In this document: in pieces, positions 37,101-44,709 of the stretch | How the letters are laid out: each line of letters starts with the position of its first letter | Position numbering within the stretch: the stretch's first letter is position 1 | Assembly: GCF_025567045.1 (NCBI RefSeq) | Contig: NZ_JAOQJK010000002.1 | Location: 62,001 to 126,000, forward strand | From: Barnesiella propionica | GTDB lineage: Bacteria > Bacteroidota > Bacteroidia > Bacteroidales > Barnesiellaceae | Reading direction: 5' to 3' | DNA length: 64,000 nt | Made by a program: the position numbers and the translations under genes | Notes under the pieces: model-generated | The model's input: only the letters and a program-made list of their open reading frames with translations | Databases searched by the model: none | What the model was told of the DNA's origin: nothing

Positions 37101-37164
37101 AGGTGATGTGGTGTATAGTGTGGTGAAGACCTATCAGGATTTATATAATGCGGTAATGAAATAA
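34120..37164 (+). CDS. Type III restriction-modification Res, helicase-endonuclease subunit
   Basis: A 1014-aa subunit starting MKIRYKHQRFQAEA. An in-frame TTG at 34108 is less likely than the ATG at 34120. Walker A is METGTGKTYTY (GTGKT about 91-95), motif II IIDEPQS (about 226), the second RecA domain shows LKEGWDNPNVFQICTL and RQEVGRGMRL. The C-terminal endonuclease has NPDWAVAF (Asp945) and VAETKG (Glu963, Lys965), the PD-(D/E)XK core. With Mod it cleaves DNA carrying unmethylated sites after translocation. The frame and all motifs are intact. Confidence 0.93.
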   Translation: MKIRYKHQRFQAEATKCVSDVFQGQPKHDGSRTFLNKFGALDFDGFGNLPLVLDNESICENVRGIQMAEGLKPVEHLEGDGRTFTIEMETGTGKTYTYIKTMYELNARYGWSKFVIVVPSIAIREGVFKSFESMAEHFAEEYGKRMQYFIYNSKQLAKIEAFASDNNIHAMIINTQAFNASLNEDKNKEGRAGDAAARIIFSRRDDFGSRKPIDILAKTHPILIIDEPQSVLGTDKGNATRKGIKLFNPLFTLLYSATHREIYNLVYRLDAIDAYNKKLVKKIEVRSVHQVGSTATNGYVYLDEIVISKGNPQARLGFDVKTTNGTRQTIRLVSEGFDLKEQSGGLQEYGDNFKVERIDGLTQTVHFLNGLTLHPGDVVGSVNEDILRRNQIRETIKTHLERERQLFARGIKVLSLFFIDHVDSYRIYDKDAVEKGKFAQMFEEEYQRALQEFMSTFTDAAYTRFLSDPKNTPENIHDGYFSIDKRGKSVESKNKEGENEERGFDLIMKDKERLLSQSCPIRFIFSHSALKEGWDNPNVFQICTLKDTSNEIKKRQEVGRGMRLCVNDKGERQDADVLGDHVFDTNILTVIASESYDDFAKKLQTDMAEACANRPVVVTATLFTDQQTQTQDGHSIKITTEQAVEIHEELIAQGYIKKGKLTQKYFDEKKAGSLHFGEVEHIHSFIVKQLDKVFNPDAIKPTNGRNKTEAHFVKDNFNKKEWQELWKRINTRTYYNVSFETPKLIKNAIDALDKHLNVTEIRIIVESGGMESIRDREELEAGAAMSAATVKTVRVTEAIGAEVIYDLVGELVQTTGLTRRTIVEILKGINPATFHQFKLNPEEFIIKAGRIINDCKAISLIQHIQYEKRTGTFGTDIFEEATLRGTLGRDAIESTKSLYDLVVVDSEGIEKSFAESLEAENDVVVYSKLPGGFYINTPMGKYNPDWAVAFREGSVKHVYFVAETKGNDIEVSQLRRAEDAKIECARRHFAAISTGDVVYSVVKTYQDLYNAVMK

Positions 37165-37176
37165 AATATCAATAAT

Positions 37177-37806
37177 ATGCCATACCCAATAGAAAAGAAG
37201 CTTGTAATAGCAGTCTCTACGAGTGCGTTATTTGATATGGAAGAGTCCGATAGTATTTATCAAGCAAAAGGTGTTGATGCCTATCGGAAATATCAAGAGA
37301 AGAATTTGGACGTTCCTCTTAACAAGGGAGTTGCGTATCCTTTTATCAAAAGGATACTTTGTCTAAACAACTCATTTCCTGCAGAAAATCCGGTAGAAGT
37401 AGTTGTATTCTCAAAGAATAGTCCTGAGTCTGGATTAAGAGCCTTTCGTAGCATTGAGCACTATCAACTGGACATTTCAAGTGCTTGCTTTTCTTCGGGA
37501 AAGAGCAATTTCCAGTATCTGCCTGCCTTCAATGCATCCTTGTTTTTATCTGCAAACCCAGATGACACTCAGAAAGCCATACAGGCAGGATTTGCTGCAG
37601 GTACAGGGTTGGACACGAAAGTCATTGATGATGAGAATGATACGCAACTTCGGCTAGGCTTCGACTTTGATGGCGTGATAGCAGATGATTCTTCCGAGCA
37701 GTTTTATAAAAGTGCTCATGGGGATGTGCGTGTTCTCTTTGGTTTCGTACTGCTTGGAAAGTTTCTCTGTCAGCAGGTTTTCCATACTTGCGATTCTGTC
37801 GCATAG
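37177..37806 (+). pseudogene. 5'-nucleotidase (cN-I-like) truncated by foreign DNA
   Basis: The first 177 or so residues match the 5'-nucleotidase PF06189 family: KKLVIAVSTSALFDMEESD, YRKYQEKNLDVPLNKGVAYP, VEVVVFSKNSPESGLR, then LGFDFDGVIADDSSEQFYK with the DFDGV catalytic block. After about 37715 the frame reads nonsense that is the complement of an excisionase-like gene. The family is normally near 300 residues, so the C-terminal part is lost. It starts 12 bp after Res and could have been the last operon gene. Loss of function is likely. Confidence 0.8.
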
Positions 37807-37857
37807 TTCGCCTACCACAGTAGGCAGGTCGTTGAATGTCAGTTGGTCTTTTTCCAT
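37654..37857 (-). pseudogene. Excisionase-like HTH gene, N-terminal fragment
   Basis: The peptide MEKDQLTFNDLPTVVGELCD, then a coiled coil and NTHIPMS, is the leader of Bacteroidales mobile-element helix-turn-helix proteins in which a DNA-binding domain normally follows the PMS motif. Here the frame instead runs into the antisense of the 5'-nucleotidase (STFIKLLGRI...). The junction is near 37715. Only the leader survives. Assignment rests on remembered pattern. Confidence 0.55.
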
Positions 37858-37956
37858 ATTATGACTATTTTAATCGTTTAACATGCTGCGAACCAACTCA
37901 ATGAAACCTTGCAGAACAATACAGACCGGATTAATTATTTCGTCTGTATACGTTTT

Positions 37957-38607
37957 TTATTGTGAGTCATCATCATCTGCATCTAAATGGAAACGATAAT
38001 CGCCTTTATCGGGCACATCAATGGGAATCTGGCTTGAGACATTATCCCGTAAATTAAGTTTGAGATATTCAGGAGTGGCATTTACAAGTTCATGCGGAAA
38101 CGAAGCCTTTATGAATTCAGTTCTTTTTACCAAAGATACCCCCAATCGTTCACCGATATTCCATGCCAGAAGGCGTAATCCTGGCGATCTTAAAGGATTA
38201 TCTATATTGGAACGAAGCGGTTTATATAAATCGGTTTGACCGCAAACCATGCACTCGATATTGGCAATGAGGGTGGCAAGAGCTTCTTTAGAGAGATAAG
38301 GTGCTGTTTTGATTGTTACATATTCCCGAATAGCATCCATGATGTCCGCCTGTCTTTTAATTTCTTTCTTTTTTAGTTCCTCCAATATTGCGTCATAATT
38401 GTCTAAATGAGAACTTTTTCGGCAATCCAAATCCGATGAATTTTTTCTAATTGAAGAGGTGAGGAAAAGTCGTGTACAATCGATTCATTTGACTGCTCGA
38501 TAGGTTGCGTTTCATCTGTACAAATGACTTTAATGGCATTGTCTGATTCTGTGACTGGGGAGGATTGCCCACCCAAAGAGGATAAAATCTGATTTTTTGT
38601 CAGTCAT
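37957..38607 (-). pseudogene. Mobile-element protein with two compensating frameshifts
   Basis: From ATG at 38607 the reading shifts twice: at A6 38593-38598 (one A too many) and at A6 38441-38446 (one A too few). Corrected, it reads MTDKNQILSSLGGQSSPVTE, then VHDFSSPLQLEKNSSDLDCR and continues DNYDAILEELKKKEIKRQ to the stop at 37957. The intact downstream part is 157 aa from 38430. The protein is unrecognised. Its start overlaps the stop of the small membrane protein upstream (ATGA), so they form an operon. Confidence 0.55.
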
Positions 38608-38801
38608 ACATAGAAAAAACGGTTTAACAGGCCGCATAATAGAATTGTTACCACAAGTCCGAGTATGACCGGAGTCGTTACCTTCATGGTATTGATCTCG
38701 TGGCAGGTGAAAAGATAAGTGTCTATCGCCGCATAGGTGATTACAAACAGCGCAAGAACAAAACTTATTTTCTTAGTCTGAATTTGGGTCTTATTTGTCA
38801 T
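38604..38801 (-). CDS. Small two-helix membrane protein
   Basis: A 65-aa protein starting MTNKTQIQTKKISFVLALFV with two predicted transmembrane helices (ISFVLALFVITYAAIDTYLF and VTTPVILGLVVTILLCGLLN). It is translationally coupled to the frameshifted gene downstream. A longer frame from 38834 is possible but the internal Met precedes the membrane segment more naturally. The function is unknown; the context is mobile-element debris. Confidence 0.55.
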   Translation of the reverse strand: MTNKTQIQTKKISFVLALFVITYAAIDTYLFTCHEINTMKVTTPVILGLVVTILLCGLLNRFFYV

Positions 38802-38937
38802 ATTCTGTAAGTATTTGGAATTATTGTACGTCAAAATTATATGCGATATTCCAGATACTAAGAATAAAAGAGTGATAATTGCAATATATTATGCAAAATA
38901 TCATATTCCAACCGCTAAAATTGGAGTAAAACTACTG

Positions 38938-39159
38938 TTAGTCTTTCCTTGTCAAAGTAATCTTCTTGCTGGCTTCACGTTTGTTGGCATCCACGACTTT
39001 GATATACCTTTGAGTGGTGGTGATACTCTTGTGCGCCATGATGCTCTGTATAGTGCGGATGTCCGTCCCGGCAGCTGCTTGTAACGTTGCAAATGTTCTA
39101 CGATACGAGTGAAATGTTATGTTCTTGGTAATTCCGGCAGAACGAATCCACTCTTTCAT
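38938..39159 (-). pseudogene. Tyrosine recombinase (integrase), C-terminal fragment
   Basis: The 73-residue fragment has the last catalytic elements of phage integrases: HSYRRTFATLQAAAG (HxxR), MAHKSITTTQRYIKV (H and the nucleophilic Tyr). The N-terminal and core domains are missing and unrelated sequence lies upstream, with a truncated HTH gene beyond it. It cannot act alone. It marks the island as once mobile. Confidence 0.88.
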
Positions 39160-39208
39160 CGGGATTTGCGTCCAACTAACTACGCATAAGCCCCTTGAAT
39201 ACCAAACC

Positions 39209-39814
39209 TTACGAGTGTGTCACGCCGTACTTCTCCTGAATCTCTTCCGGTGTGTACCATTCAGTAAGGTCGGAATCCGCCTCGTATTTGGCAAAGGCGG
39301 CATCGATATGCTTTTTGCTATAATAGTTGAACTGGCGTATTCTCACCTTCGGCACTTTATGTTGCCGAGTGTAAGTCCACACCCATTTAGCGTTGACCTT
39401 ATATTTTTCCGCAATCTCTTCGGCTGTGTAATACTCGGAGATGTCGAAGTTATTTTTCGCTACCAATTGTTCGTAAGGTTTGCTTTTGAGCATTAACTCT
39501 ATGTCTGCACGCCTTACCAAAGCCATTCTTCCGCTAATTCGGGATGCTCTAAGTTTATCCTCTTTGACTAATTTATAAATGTATTGACGACTCACACCCA
39601 TCAATCGGGCAGCCTGCGAGAAAGTGAAATATTCTTGTTTCTCCAGACTGGAGCGTAACTCCTGCATTTCTTGAATATGGCGCAGTTCCATTTTGCGCTC
39701 CTTAATACGATGTTTGTAACCTCGCTTCGAGCATTGAGGGCTACAATAACAGGTCGTTGTTTTCTGTGCGATGAATGGTTTTCCGCACCATTGACAAATT
39801 CTCTTTACTTCCAT
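39209..39814 (-). pseudogene. Zinc-finger/excisionase-type HTH protein, C-terminally truncated
   Basis: The N-terminus has a zinc motif (CQWCGKPF and CYCSPQCSKRGY), then a MerR/HTH_17 domain (FTFSQAARLMGVSRQYIYKL) and two repeated HTH units (YYTAEEIAEKYKVNAKWVW and WYTPEEIQEKYG). The frame ends abruptly in GVTHS within the last unit, next to the integrase fragment, so a deletion joined the two. It is probably the helper or regulator of a Bacteroidales integrative element. Confidence 0.65.
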
Positions 39815-39989
39815 ATTTTCTATATCATTTTCTCTGTTTTTTAATTTCCCTTTTTGTCAACACATGTAAACTGATGCGTCATTGTGACATTCGGGCTAAC
39901 CGTGAATTTGTGTCGTGGTAGAAATATGATAGAAAAATATGGATAAAAATCGTTACTTCCAAATACGGACTGGAAAGTGTTAAAACATA

Positions 39990-40014
39990 AAAGTCGCTGA
40001 TATACAGTGACTTT
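39990..40014 (-). terminator. Terminator of mnmE
   Basis: A 10-bp stem with one wobble pair (AAAGTCACTG on the minus strand) and a 5-nt loop, followed on the minus strand by a T-rich tail. It lies about 42 bp after the mnmE stop. The surrounding 39815-40055 has no gene. Confidence 0.6.
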
Positions 40015-40055
40015 ATTGTAAATAATTATGGTTGGTTATGGCTGTTTCCAAGCCA

Positions 40056-41465
40056 TCACTTGCCGATGCAAAACTTGCTGAAGATATTTTTCAATATATC
40101 TTCGGTAGAAACTTCTCCTACTATTGTACCGATGTAATAGAGACATTCGCGGATATCCTGGGCGAGGAAATCGCCCGACACTCCTGTGGCGAGTCCTTCT
40201 TGTACTCGTGTAATAGATTGCAGGGCGTGTAATAAGGCTTCGTAATGTCGTGCGTTGGTAACGATAATATCGTTACCGGATTCCGGCAGATGTGCTGCGG
40301 TTATCAGTAGTTGTTCAAGCCGGTCGATATTTTGGTTTTCCGAAGCGGATATAAATAATATATCTGTGTCGGGACGATCCTTTAGCAGAGTATGTATAAA
40401 TTCTTCTTTTTCTTTTTGTTCGTCAGCAGATAAACGGTCCAGTTTGTTCAGTAGGATGATCAGTTTTTTTTCTTCACAGCGAGGCAGGATACGTGTAGTA
40501 ACATCCGTAATATGTTTGTTTTCTCCTGTGGCATCTATAAGCCATAAGACGATATCGGCTTGCTCCAGTTTTTTATAGGTCCGTTCTATTCCCATGCTCT
40601 CTATTTTATCCTGCGTATCCCGTATGCCGGCAGTGTCGATAAAACGGAAAGTAATGCCTTGTATGTTGAATGTATCTTCAATGACATCGCGAGTCGTACC
40701 GTGTATGTCCGATACAAGGGCTTTTTCTTCGTGAACCAATCGGTTCAGTAAGGTTGATTTGCCCGCATTGGTTTCTCCGATAATAGCCGTCGGAATACCA
40801 TTCTTGATGGCATTACCGATATGGAAAGAATCGGAAAGACGACGTATGACCTGTTCTATTTCCCGGGAGAGTCCGTTAAGTTGATCCCGGTCGGCAAATT
40901 CCACTTCTTCTTCGCTGAAGTCGAGTTCCAGTTCTATGAGCGATGCAAAATCGAGCAAACGTGTACGTAACTGCGCAAGTTCGTTGCTGAAGTCTCCCCG
41001 CATTTGGTTTATAGCCAGGCGATGGGTAGCTGCTGATGTAGATGCGATAAGGTCGGCTACGGCTTCGGCCTGTGACAGGTCTATTTTACCGTTGGAAAAT
41101 GCCCTGCGGGTAAACTCTCCCGGCCGGGCCAGACGGCATCCGGTACGTATGAGAAGTTCTATGATACGTTGTTGAATGTAGAGAGAACCGTGACAGGATA
41201 TTTCTATCGTATCTTCTCCTGTGAAAGAGTGGGGGGCGACGAATTTTGCGATTACCACTTCATCCAGTAGTTTGCCGTTTTCTTCTTTTAATTCTCCGTA
41301 TAGCAGGGTGTGGGATGTTTGTTCCGCAATATTTTTATTTGTCCGGAATGGATGGAATATTCGGTCAGTAATCTCAAACGCTTTGTTACCGCTGATACGG
41401 ATAACGGCAATACCTCCTTTTCCGGGAGCTGTAGATATGGCGCATATAGTGTCTTTTGTCATCAT
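40056..41465 (-). CDS. mnmE: tRNA modification GTPase MnmE
   Basis: A 469-aa protein that with MnmG makes cmnm5U at the tRNA wobble position. The N-terminal formyl-THF domain begins MTKDTICAISTAPGKGGIAV. The G domain shows GETNAGKSTLLNRL (variant of GxPNAGKS), DIHGTTRD, DTAGIRDT and NKLD. The C-terminus ends in the essential FCIGK with the catalytic Cys. It lies 10 bp downstream of the endonuclease gene and likely shares its transcript. Its 3' end borders the mobile-element debris. Confidence 0.98.
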   Translation of the reverse strand: MMTKDTICAISTAPGKGGIAVIRISGNKAFEITDRIFHPFRTNKNIAEQTSHTLLYGELKEENGKLLDEVVIAKFVAPHSFTGEDTIEISCHGSLYIQQRIIELLIRTGCRLARPGEFTRRAFSNGKIDLSQAEAVADLIASTSAATHRLAINQMRGDFSNELAQLRTRLLDFASLIELELDFSEEEVEFADRDQLNGLSREIEQVIRRLSDSFHIGNAIKNGIPTAIIGETNAGKSTLLNRLVHEEKALVSDIHGTTRDVIEDTFNIQGITFRFIDTAGIRDTQDKIESMGIERTYKKLEQADIVLWLIDATGENKHITDVTTRILPRCEEKKLIILLNKLDRLSADEQKEKEEFIHTLLKDRPDTDILFISASENQNIDRLEQLLITAAHLPESGNDIIVTNARHYEALLHALQSITRVQEGLATGVSGDFLAQDIRECLYYIGTIVGEVSTEDILKNIFSKFCIGK

Positions 41466-41475
41466 AATCTTTGTT

Positions 41476-42357
41476 TTATCTTAAATTCCAAATGCCGGGA
41501 TTGGAATATCCCTCTACAAGAGTTTCCGCTTCATCGGGAAGAGCCGGAAAGAAGTCTATTCCTGTTATGTCTTCTATACTGTCAATAGTAACAACATAGT
41601 CCTGCAACCTCCTGTTCTTATCGTCGTTCGTGAAAAGAAATCCTATTCCTCTGGGTTTTTCCAGATATGGTGCTACGATTACTTTGAAAAACCGCTCCGG
41701 TATTGTTACTTTATTTTTTCCTATTGTTTTGTTCTTGCTTTTATCTGTGACAACGGGCCCGCATACAATGAGCAGGACGCTGTCCAGTATGGCCCATTCC
41801 CGTATTTGTTCTTCCAGCTCTTTCCAATTTCCCCGATTTAGTCCCGGTTTCTGAGGGCATATGTTCGTCATATAAAACGACTCTTTCATTGCTTGCCTGT
41901 TCCATTTCATATCCCCGGCAGGGGCCATATGTCCCCGGTCATATCCCGATTGGCTGTAATCTCTGTATGTCGGGCATGTACCTATAACCCCGGGGTCAAT
42001 TTCGAAACGGCCGCTTCGTTCTTCATTCCCGTTTACTTCATTTCTCAGTAATTCGTAAGCTACCCAGTTTGGCAGACGTAGTTGGTTATTATATGATACG
42101 GTATAACCTTTATGGCGGATTATTTGTTCTTTGCGGTCTTTTAGCCGGGCCGGTATTTCGGCATCAGGGATGTGCGTGAGAATCCGTCCTCCGGTATACG
42201 TGATTTCAGATTTGCTTTCAGGATATAGCACTTCTCTATTCCGGGAGATATACCAGCAGCATCCGGTTACGATTATCAGCAATATTATTGTTCCGGTCTT
42301 TTTGTATATGGAAGACGCGAAATTATCCTTTTTTTTCCCTTTTCTTTTCCTCGCCAT
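41476..42357 (-). CDS. DNA/RNA non-specific endonuclease, membrane anchored
   Basis: A 293-aa NUC-type nuclease. After a basic start (MARKRKGKKKDN) a single membrane helix (GTIILLIIVTGCCWYI) anchors it, facing the periplasm. The catalytic DRGH motif is in YDRGHMAPAGDMKWN, and Asn residues follow in MTNICPQKPGLNRGNWKELE, as in NucA/EndoG. ATG 42357 is chosen over an upstream frame start at 42441 because the first 28 residues are not membrane- or nuclease-like. It precedes mnmE by 10 bp. It probably degrades external nucleic acid. Confidence 0.9.
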   Translation of the reverse strand: MARKRKGKKKDNFASSIYKKTGTIILLIIVTGCCWYISRNREVLYPESKSEITYTGGRILTHIPDAEIPARLKDRKEQIIRHKGYTVSYNNQLRLPNWVAYELLRNEVNGNEERSGRFEIDPGVIGTCPTYRDYSQSGYDRGHMAPAGDMKWNRQAMKESFYMTNICPQKPGLNRGNWKELEEQIREWAILDSVLLIVCGPVVTDKSKNKTIGKNKVTIPERFFKVIVAPYLEKPRGIGFLFTNDDKNRRLQDYVVTIDSIEDITGIDFFPALPDEAETLVEGYSNPGIWNLR

Positions 42358-42399
42358 ATATTTTGAATAATGGAGTACAAATGTACAAAAAAAATGTCT

Positions 42400-42407
42400 T
42401 ATCTTTG
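42400..42407 (+). promoter_or_regulatory. -7 promoter box of pepT
   Basis: TATCTTTG matches the -7 box exactly, 60 bp before the pepT ATG. No clear -33 box at 19-21 bp. Confidence 0.4.
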
Positions 42408-42467
42408 TTTGTCGTTTTGAACAAACGTCGTACCATGACATATCAATGAAATTTTAAAACACACAAT

Positions 42468-43688
42468 ATGAAATTAGTAGAACGCTTTCTTCACTATGTA
42501 AGCTTCGACACACAGTCCGATGAACTTACCAATATGACACCCAGTACTCCGGGGCAGATGATCTTCGCCAGGGAACTTGAAGCGGAACTTCGTAAAATAG
42601 GTCTTACTGAAATCACTCTGGACGATAACGGTTATCTTATGGCTACATTACCGGCGAATACCGATAAACAATTGCCGGTCATAGGCTTTATTGCTCATCT
42701 CGATACGAGTCCTGACATGTCGGGACGGCATGTTTCTCCCCGTATCGTGAAGAATTATGACGGAAAGGATATTGCACTTTGTGCGGAAGATGATATATAT
42801 TTGCGTCCTTCGGAATTTCCCGAACTGTTGAACTATATAGGACAGGACCTTATCGTTACGAACGGTAAAACATTGCTGGGTGCTGATGATAAGGCTGGTG
42901 TTGCCGAAATTATAACGGCTATGGAATATTTGCTGGCTCATCCTGAGATAAAACATGGTAAAATCCGTGTCGCTTTTAATCCCGATGAAGAAATAGGAAA
43001 AGGTGCGCATAAATTCGATGTGAATCATTTTGGTGCCGATTGGGCTTATACTCTGGACGGTGGTGAAATAGGAGAACTCGAATATGAGAATTTTAATGCC
43101 GCTGTTGCTCGCGTAACTTTTAAGGGACGAAACGTACATCCCGGATATGCCAAACATAAAATGATAAATTCTCTCCGCATAGCCAATCAATACGCTATCA
43201 TGTTACCTCGTTGGGAAACTCCCGAGCATACCGAAGGTTACGAAGGTTTTTATCATCTTATTTCTTCGGAGGGTACGGTAGAAAAAACGGTGTTGACCTA
43301 TATTATCAGGGATCACGATAGAGATCGTTTCGAACGCCGTAAAAAAGAGCTTGAACATCTGGCACGTAAAATTAATAAAGAATTTCCCGGATGTGCGAGC
43401 ATTGATATTAAAGATCAGTATTATAATATGCGTGAAATGGTGGAACCTGTGATGCATATCGTAGATCTGGCCTCAGATGCCATGAAAGAAGTCGGTATCG
43501 TGCCTAAAGTGAAGCCAGTGCGTGGAGGAACAGATGGTGCCCAACTTTCTTTTAAAGGGTTACCCTGTCCCAATATTTTTGCAGGAGGTCTCAATTTCCA
43601 TGGACGTTATGAGTTTGTTCCGGTACAGTCGATGGAAAAAGCTATGGAGGTCGTGGTACAGATAGCTCGCTTGGCAGCTGCGAAATAA
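42468..43688 (+). CDS. pepT: Peptidase T, tripeptide aminopeptidase
   Basis: A 406-aa M20B zinc metallopeptidase that removes N-terminal residues from tripeptides. Zinc ligands are visible: His in [11 protein letters not shown], Asp in GADDKAG, catalytic Glu-Glu in [13 protein letters not shown], Asp in [10 protein letters not shown] and His in [13 protein letters not shown]. Length and start are standard. A hairpin terminator follows 17 bp after the stop. It is cytosolic and monocistronic here. Confidence 0.97.
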   Translation: MKLVERFLHYVSFDTQSDELTNMTPSTPGQMIFARELEAELRKIGLTEITLDDNGYLMATLPANTDKQLPVIGFIAHLDTSPDMSGRHVSPRIVKNYDGKDIALCAEDDIYLRPSEFPELLNYIGQDLIVTNGKTLLGADDKAGVAEIITAMEYLLAHPEIKHGKIRVAFNPDEEIGKGAHKFDVNHFGADWAYTLDGGEIGELEYENFNAAVARVTFKGRNVHPGYAKHKMINSLRIANQYAIMLPRWETPEHTEGYEGFYHLISSEGTVEKTVLTYIIRDHDRDRFERRKKELEHLARKINKEFPGCASIDIKDQYYNMREMVEPVMHIVDLASDAMKEVGIVPKVKPVRGGTDGAQLSFKGLPCPNIFAGGLNFHGRYEFVPVQSMEKAMEVVVQIARLAAAK

Positions 43689-43704
43689 TAAAAATTTTAG
43701 AAAG

Positions 43705-43745
43705 CCCTCCGTATAATTAAGATTGTACGGAGGACTTTTTCTTTT
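43705..43745 (+). terminator. Terminator after pepT
   Basis: CCTCCGTA (43706-43713) pairs with TACGGAGG (43726-43733), followed by ACTTTTTCTTTT. It lies just upstream of miaA. Confidence 0.8.
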
Positions 43746-43758
43746 ACGACAATGTGGT

Positions 43759-44658
43759 ATGAATAAAACTCTGATCGTATTGTCCGGACCTACCGGGGTA
43801 GGGAAGACCGAATTAAGCTTGCGTTTGGCGGAATATTATAATTGTCCTATTCTGTCGGCAGATAGTCGTCAGTTATACCGGGATTTGCCTATAGGGACGG
43901 CTGCTCCTACTGTGGAACAACTGGCCAGAGTACCGCATTATTTTGTAGCACGGTTAGGGTTGGAGGAATATTATAGTGCGGCATGTTATGAAGAGGAGGC
44001 AGTTCGTTTGCTGGATGAATTATTTGTGGTTCATGATGTCGTTCTCATGACAGGAGGCTCTATGATGTACATCGATGCCGTATGTAAGGGTATAGACGAG
44101 ATACCTACCGTCAGCGAGGAAGTGCGTAAGGAAGTAGTGGAATGGTATGAACGGGAAGGACTTTCGGTTTTGTGTGAAGAATTAAAACGTCTGGATCCCA
44201 TGTATTATACACAGGTCGATCTTAAAAATCCTAAGCGGGTCATTCATGCAATAGAGATTTGCAGGATGACGGGTAAACCTTATTCAGAGTTCCGTACCAA
44301 TAAGGCAAAGCCTCGTTCGTTCCATATTATAAAAATAGGCCTTAACCGGGAACGTGAAGAATTGTATGCGCGTATTAATGCCCGGGTGGACGCCATGATG
44401 CAGGACGGATTACTGGAAGAAGCACGTAAAGTATATTCGTTCCGTAACTATAATTCTCTTAATACAGTAGGATATAAAGAGTTGTTTGCTTATTTTGACG
44501 GAATAATGACATTGGAGCAGGCAATTGAAAAAATAAAACGAAATACTCGGGTATATTCCCGGAAACAGGTGACCTGGTTTAAACGTGATGCCGATGTAAT
44601 GTGGTTCTCTCCCGATAATGAAAAAGCTATTCTCAGGTATCTGAATAGCCGTTTGTAA
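43759..44658 (+). CDS. miaA: tRNA dimethylallyltransferase
   Basis: A 299-aa enzyme adding a dimethylallyl group to A37 of tRNAs that read UNN codons. The P-loop [11 protein letters not shown] is at residues 8-18, [16 protein letters not shown] follows, then [13 protein letters not shown] and the C-terminal [14 protein letters not shown] and [15 protein letters not shown]. The ATG at 43759 follows the terminator, so an in-frame upstream start at 43723 inside the hairpin is rejected. Confidence 0.97.
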   Translation: MNKTLIVLSGPTGVGKTELSLRLAEYYNCPILSADSRQLYRDLPIGTAAPTVEQLARVPHYFVARLGLEEYYSAACYEEEAVRLLDELFVVHDVVLMTGGSMMYIDAVCKGIDEIPTVSEEVRKEVVEWYEREGLSVLCEELKRLDPMYYTQVDLKNPKRVIHAIEICRMTGKPYSEFRTNKAKPRSFHIIKIGLNREREELYARINARVDAMMQDGLLEEARKVYSFRNYNSLNTVGYKELFAYFDGIMTLEQAIEKIKRNTRVYSRKQVTWFKRDADVMWFSPDNEKAILRYLNSRL

Positions 44659-44701
44659 AAAAAAGGTACATTTCTGTATCTGATTAATTGATAAATTGTT
44701 A

Positions 44702-44709
44702 TATATTTG
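44702..44709 (+). promoter_or_regulatory. -7 promoter box before the first AraC-type membrane regulator
   Basis: TATATTTG matches TAnnTTTG exactly. Transcription would start near 44716, so the in-frame TTG at 44707 would not be in the message. The first ATG after it (44733, with AGGGGAG upstream) is one base out of frame with the protein. Confidence 0.4.

Noticed and set aside
26764..37164. Assignment of the restriction operon to DISARM or BREX.
   Set aside because: It lacks DUF1998, PglZ, BrxL and other defining genes; Mod and Res motif order are those of type III systems.
40056..40073. mnmE 3' end (encoding FCIGK) as an attachment site, as for Salmonella genomic island 1 at trmE.
   Set aside because: The analogy is attractive because an integrase fragment is nearby, but I saw no second copy of the last 18 bp at the left edge of the island or elsewhere in it.
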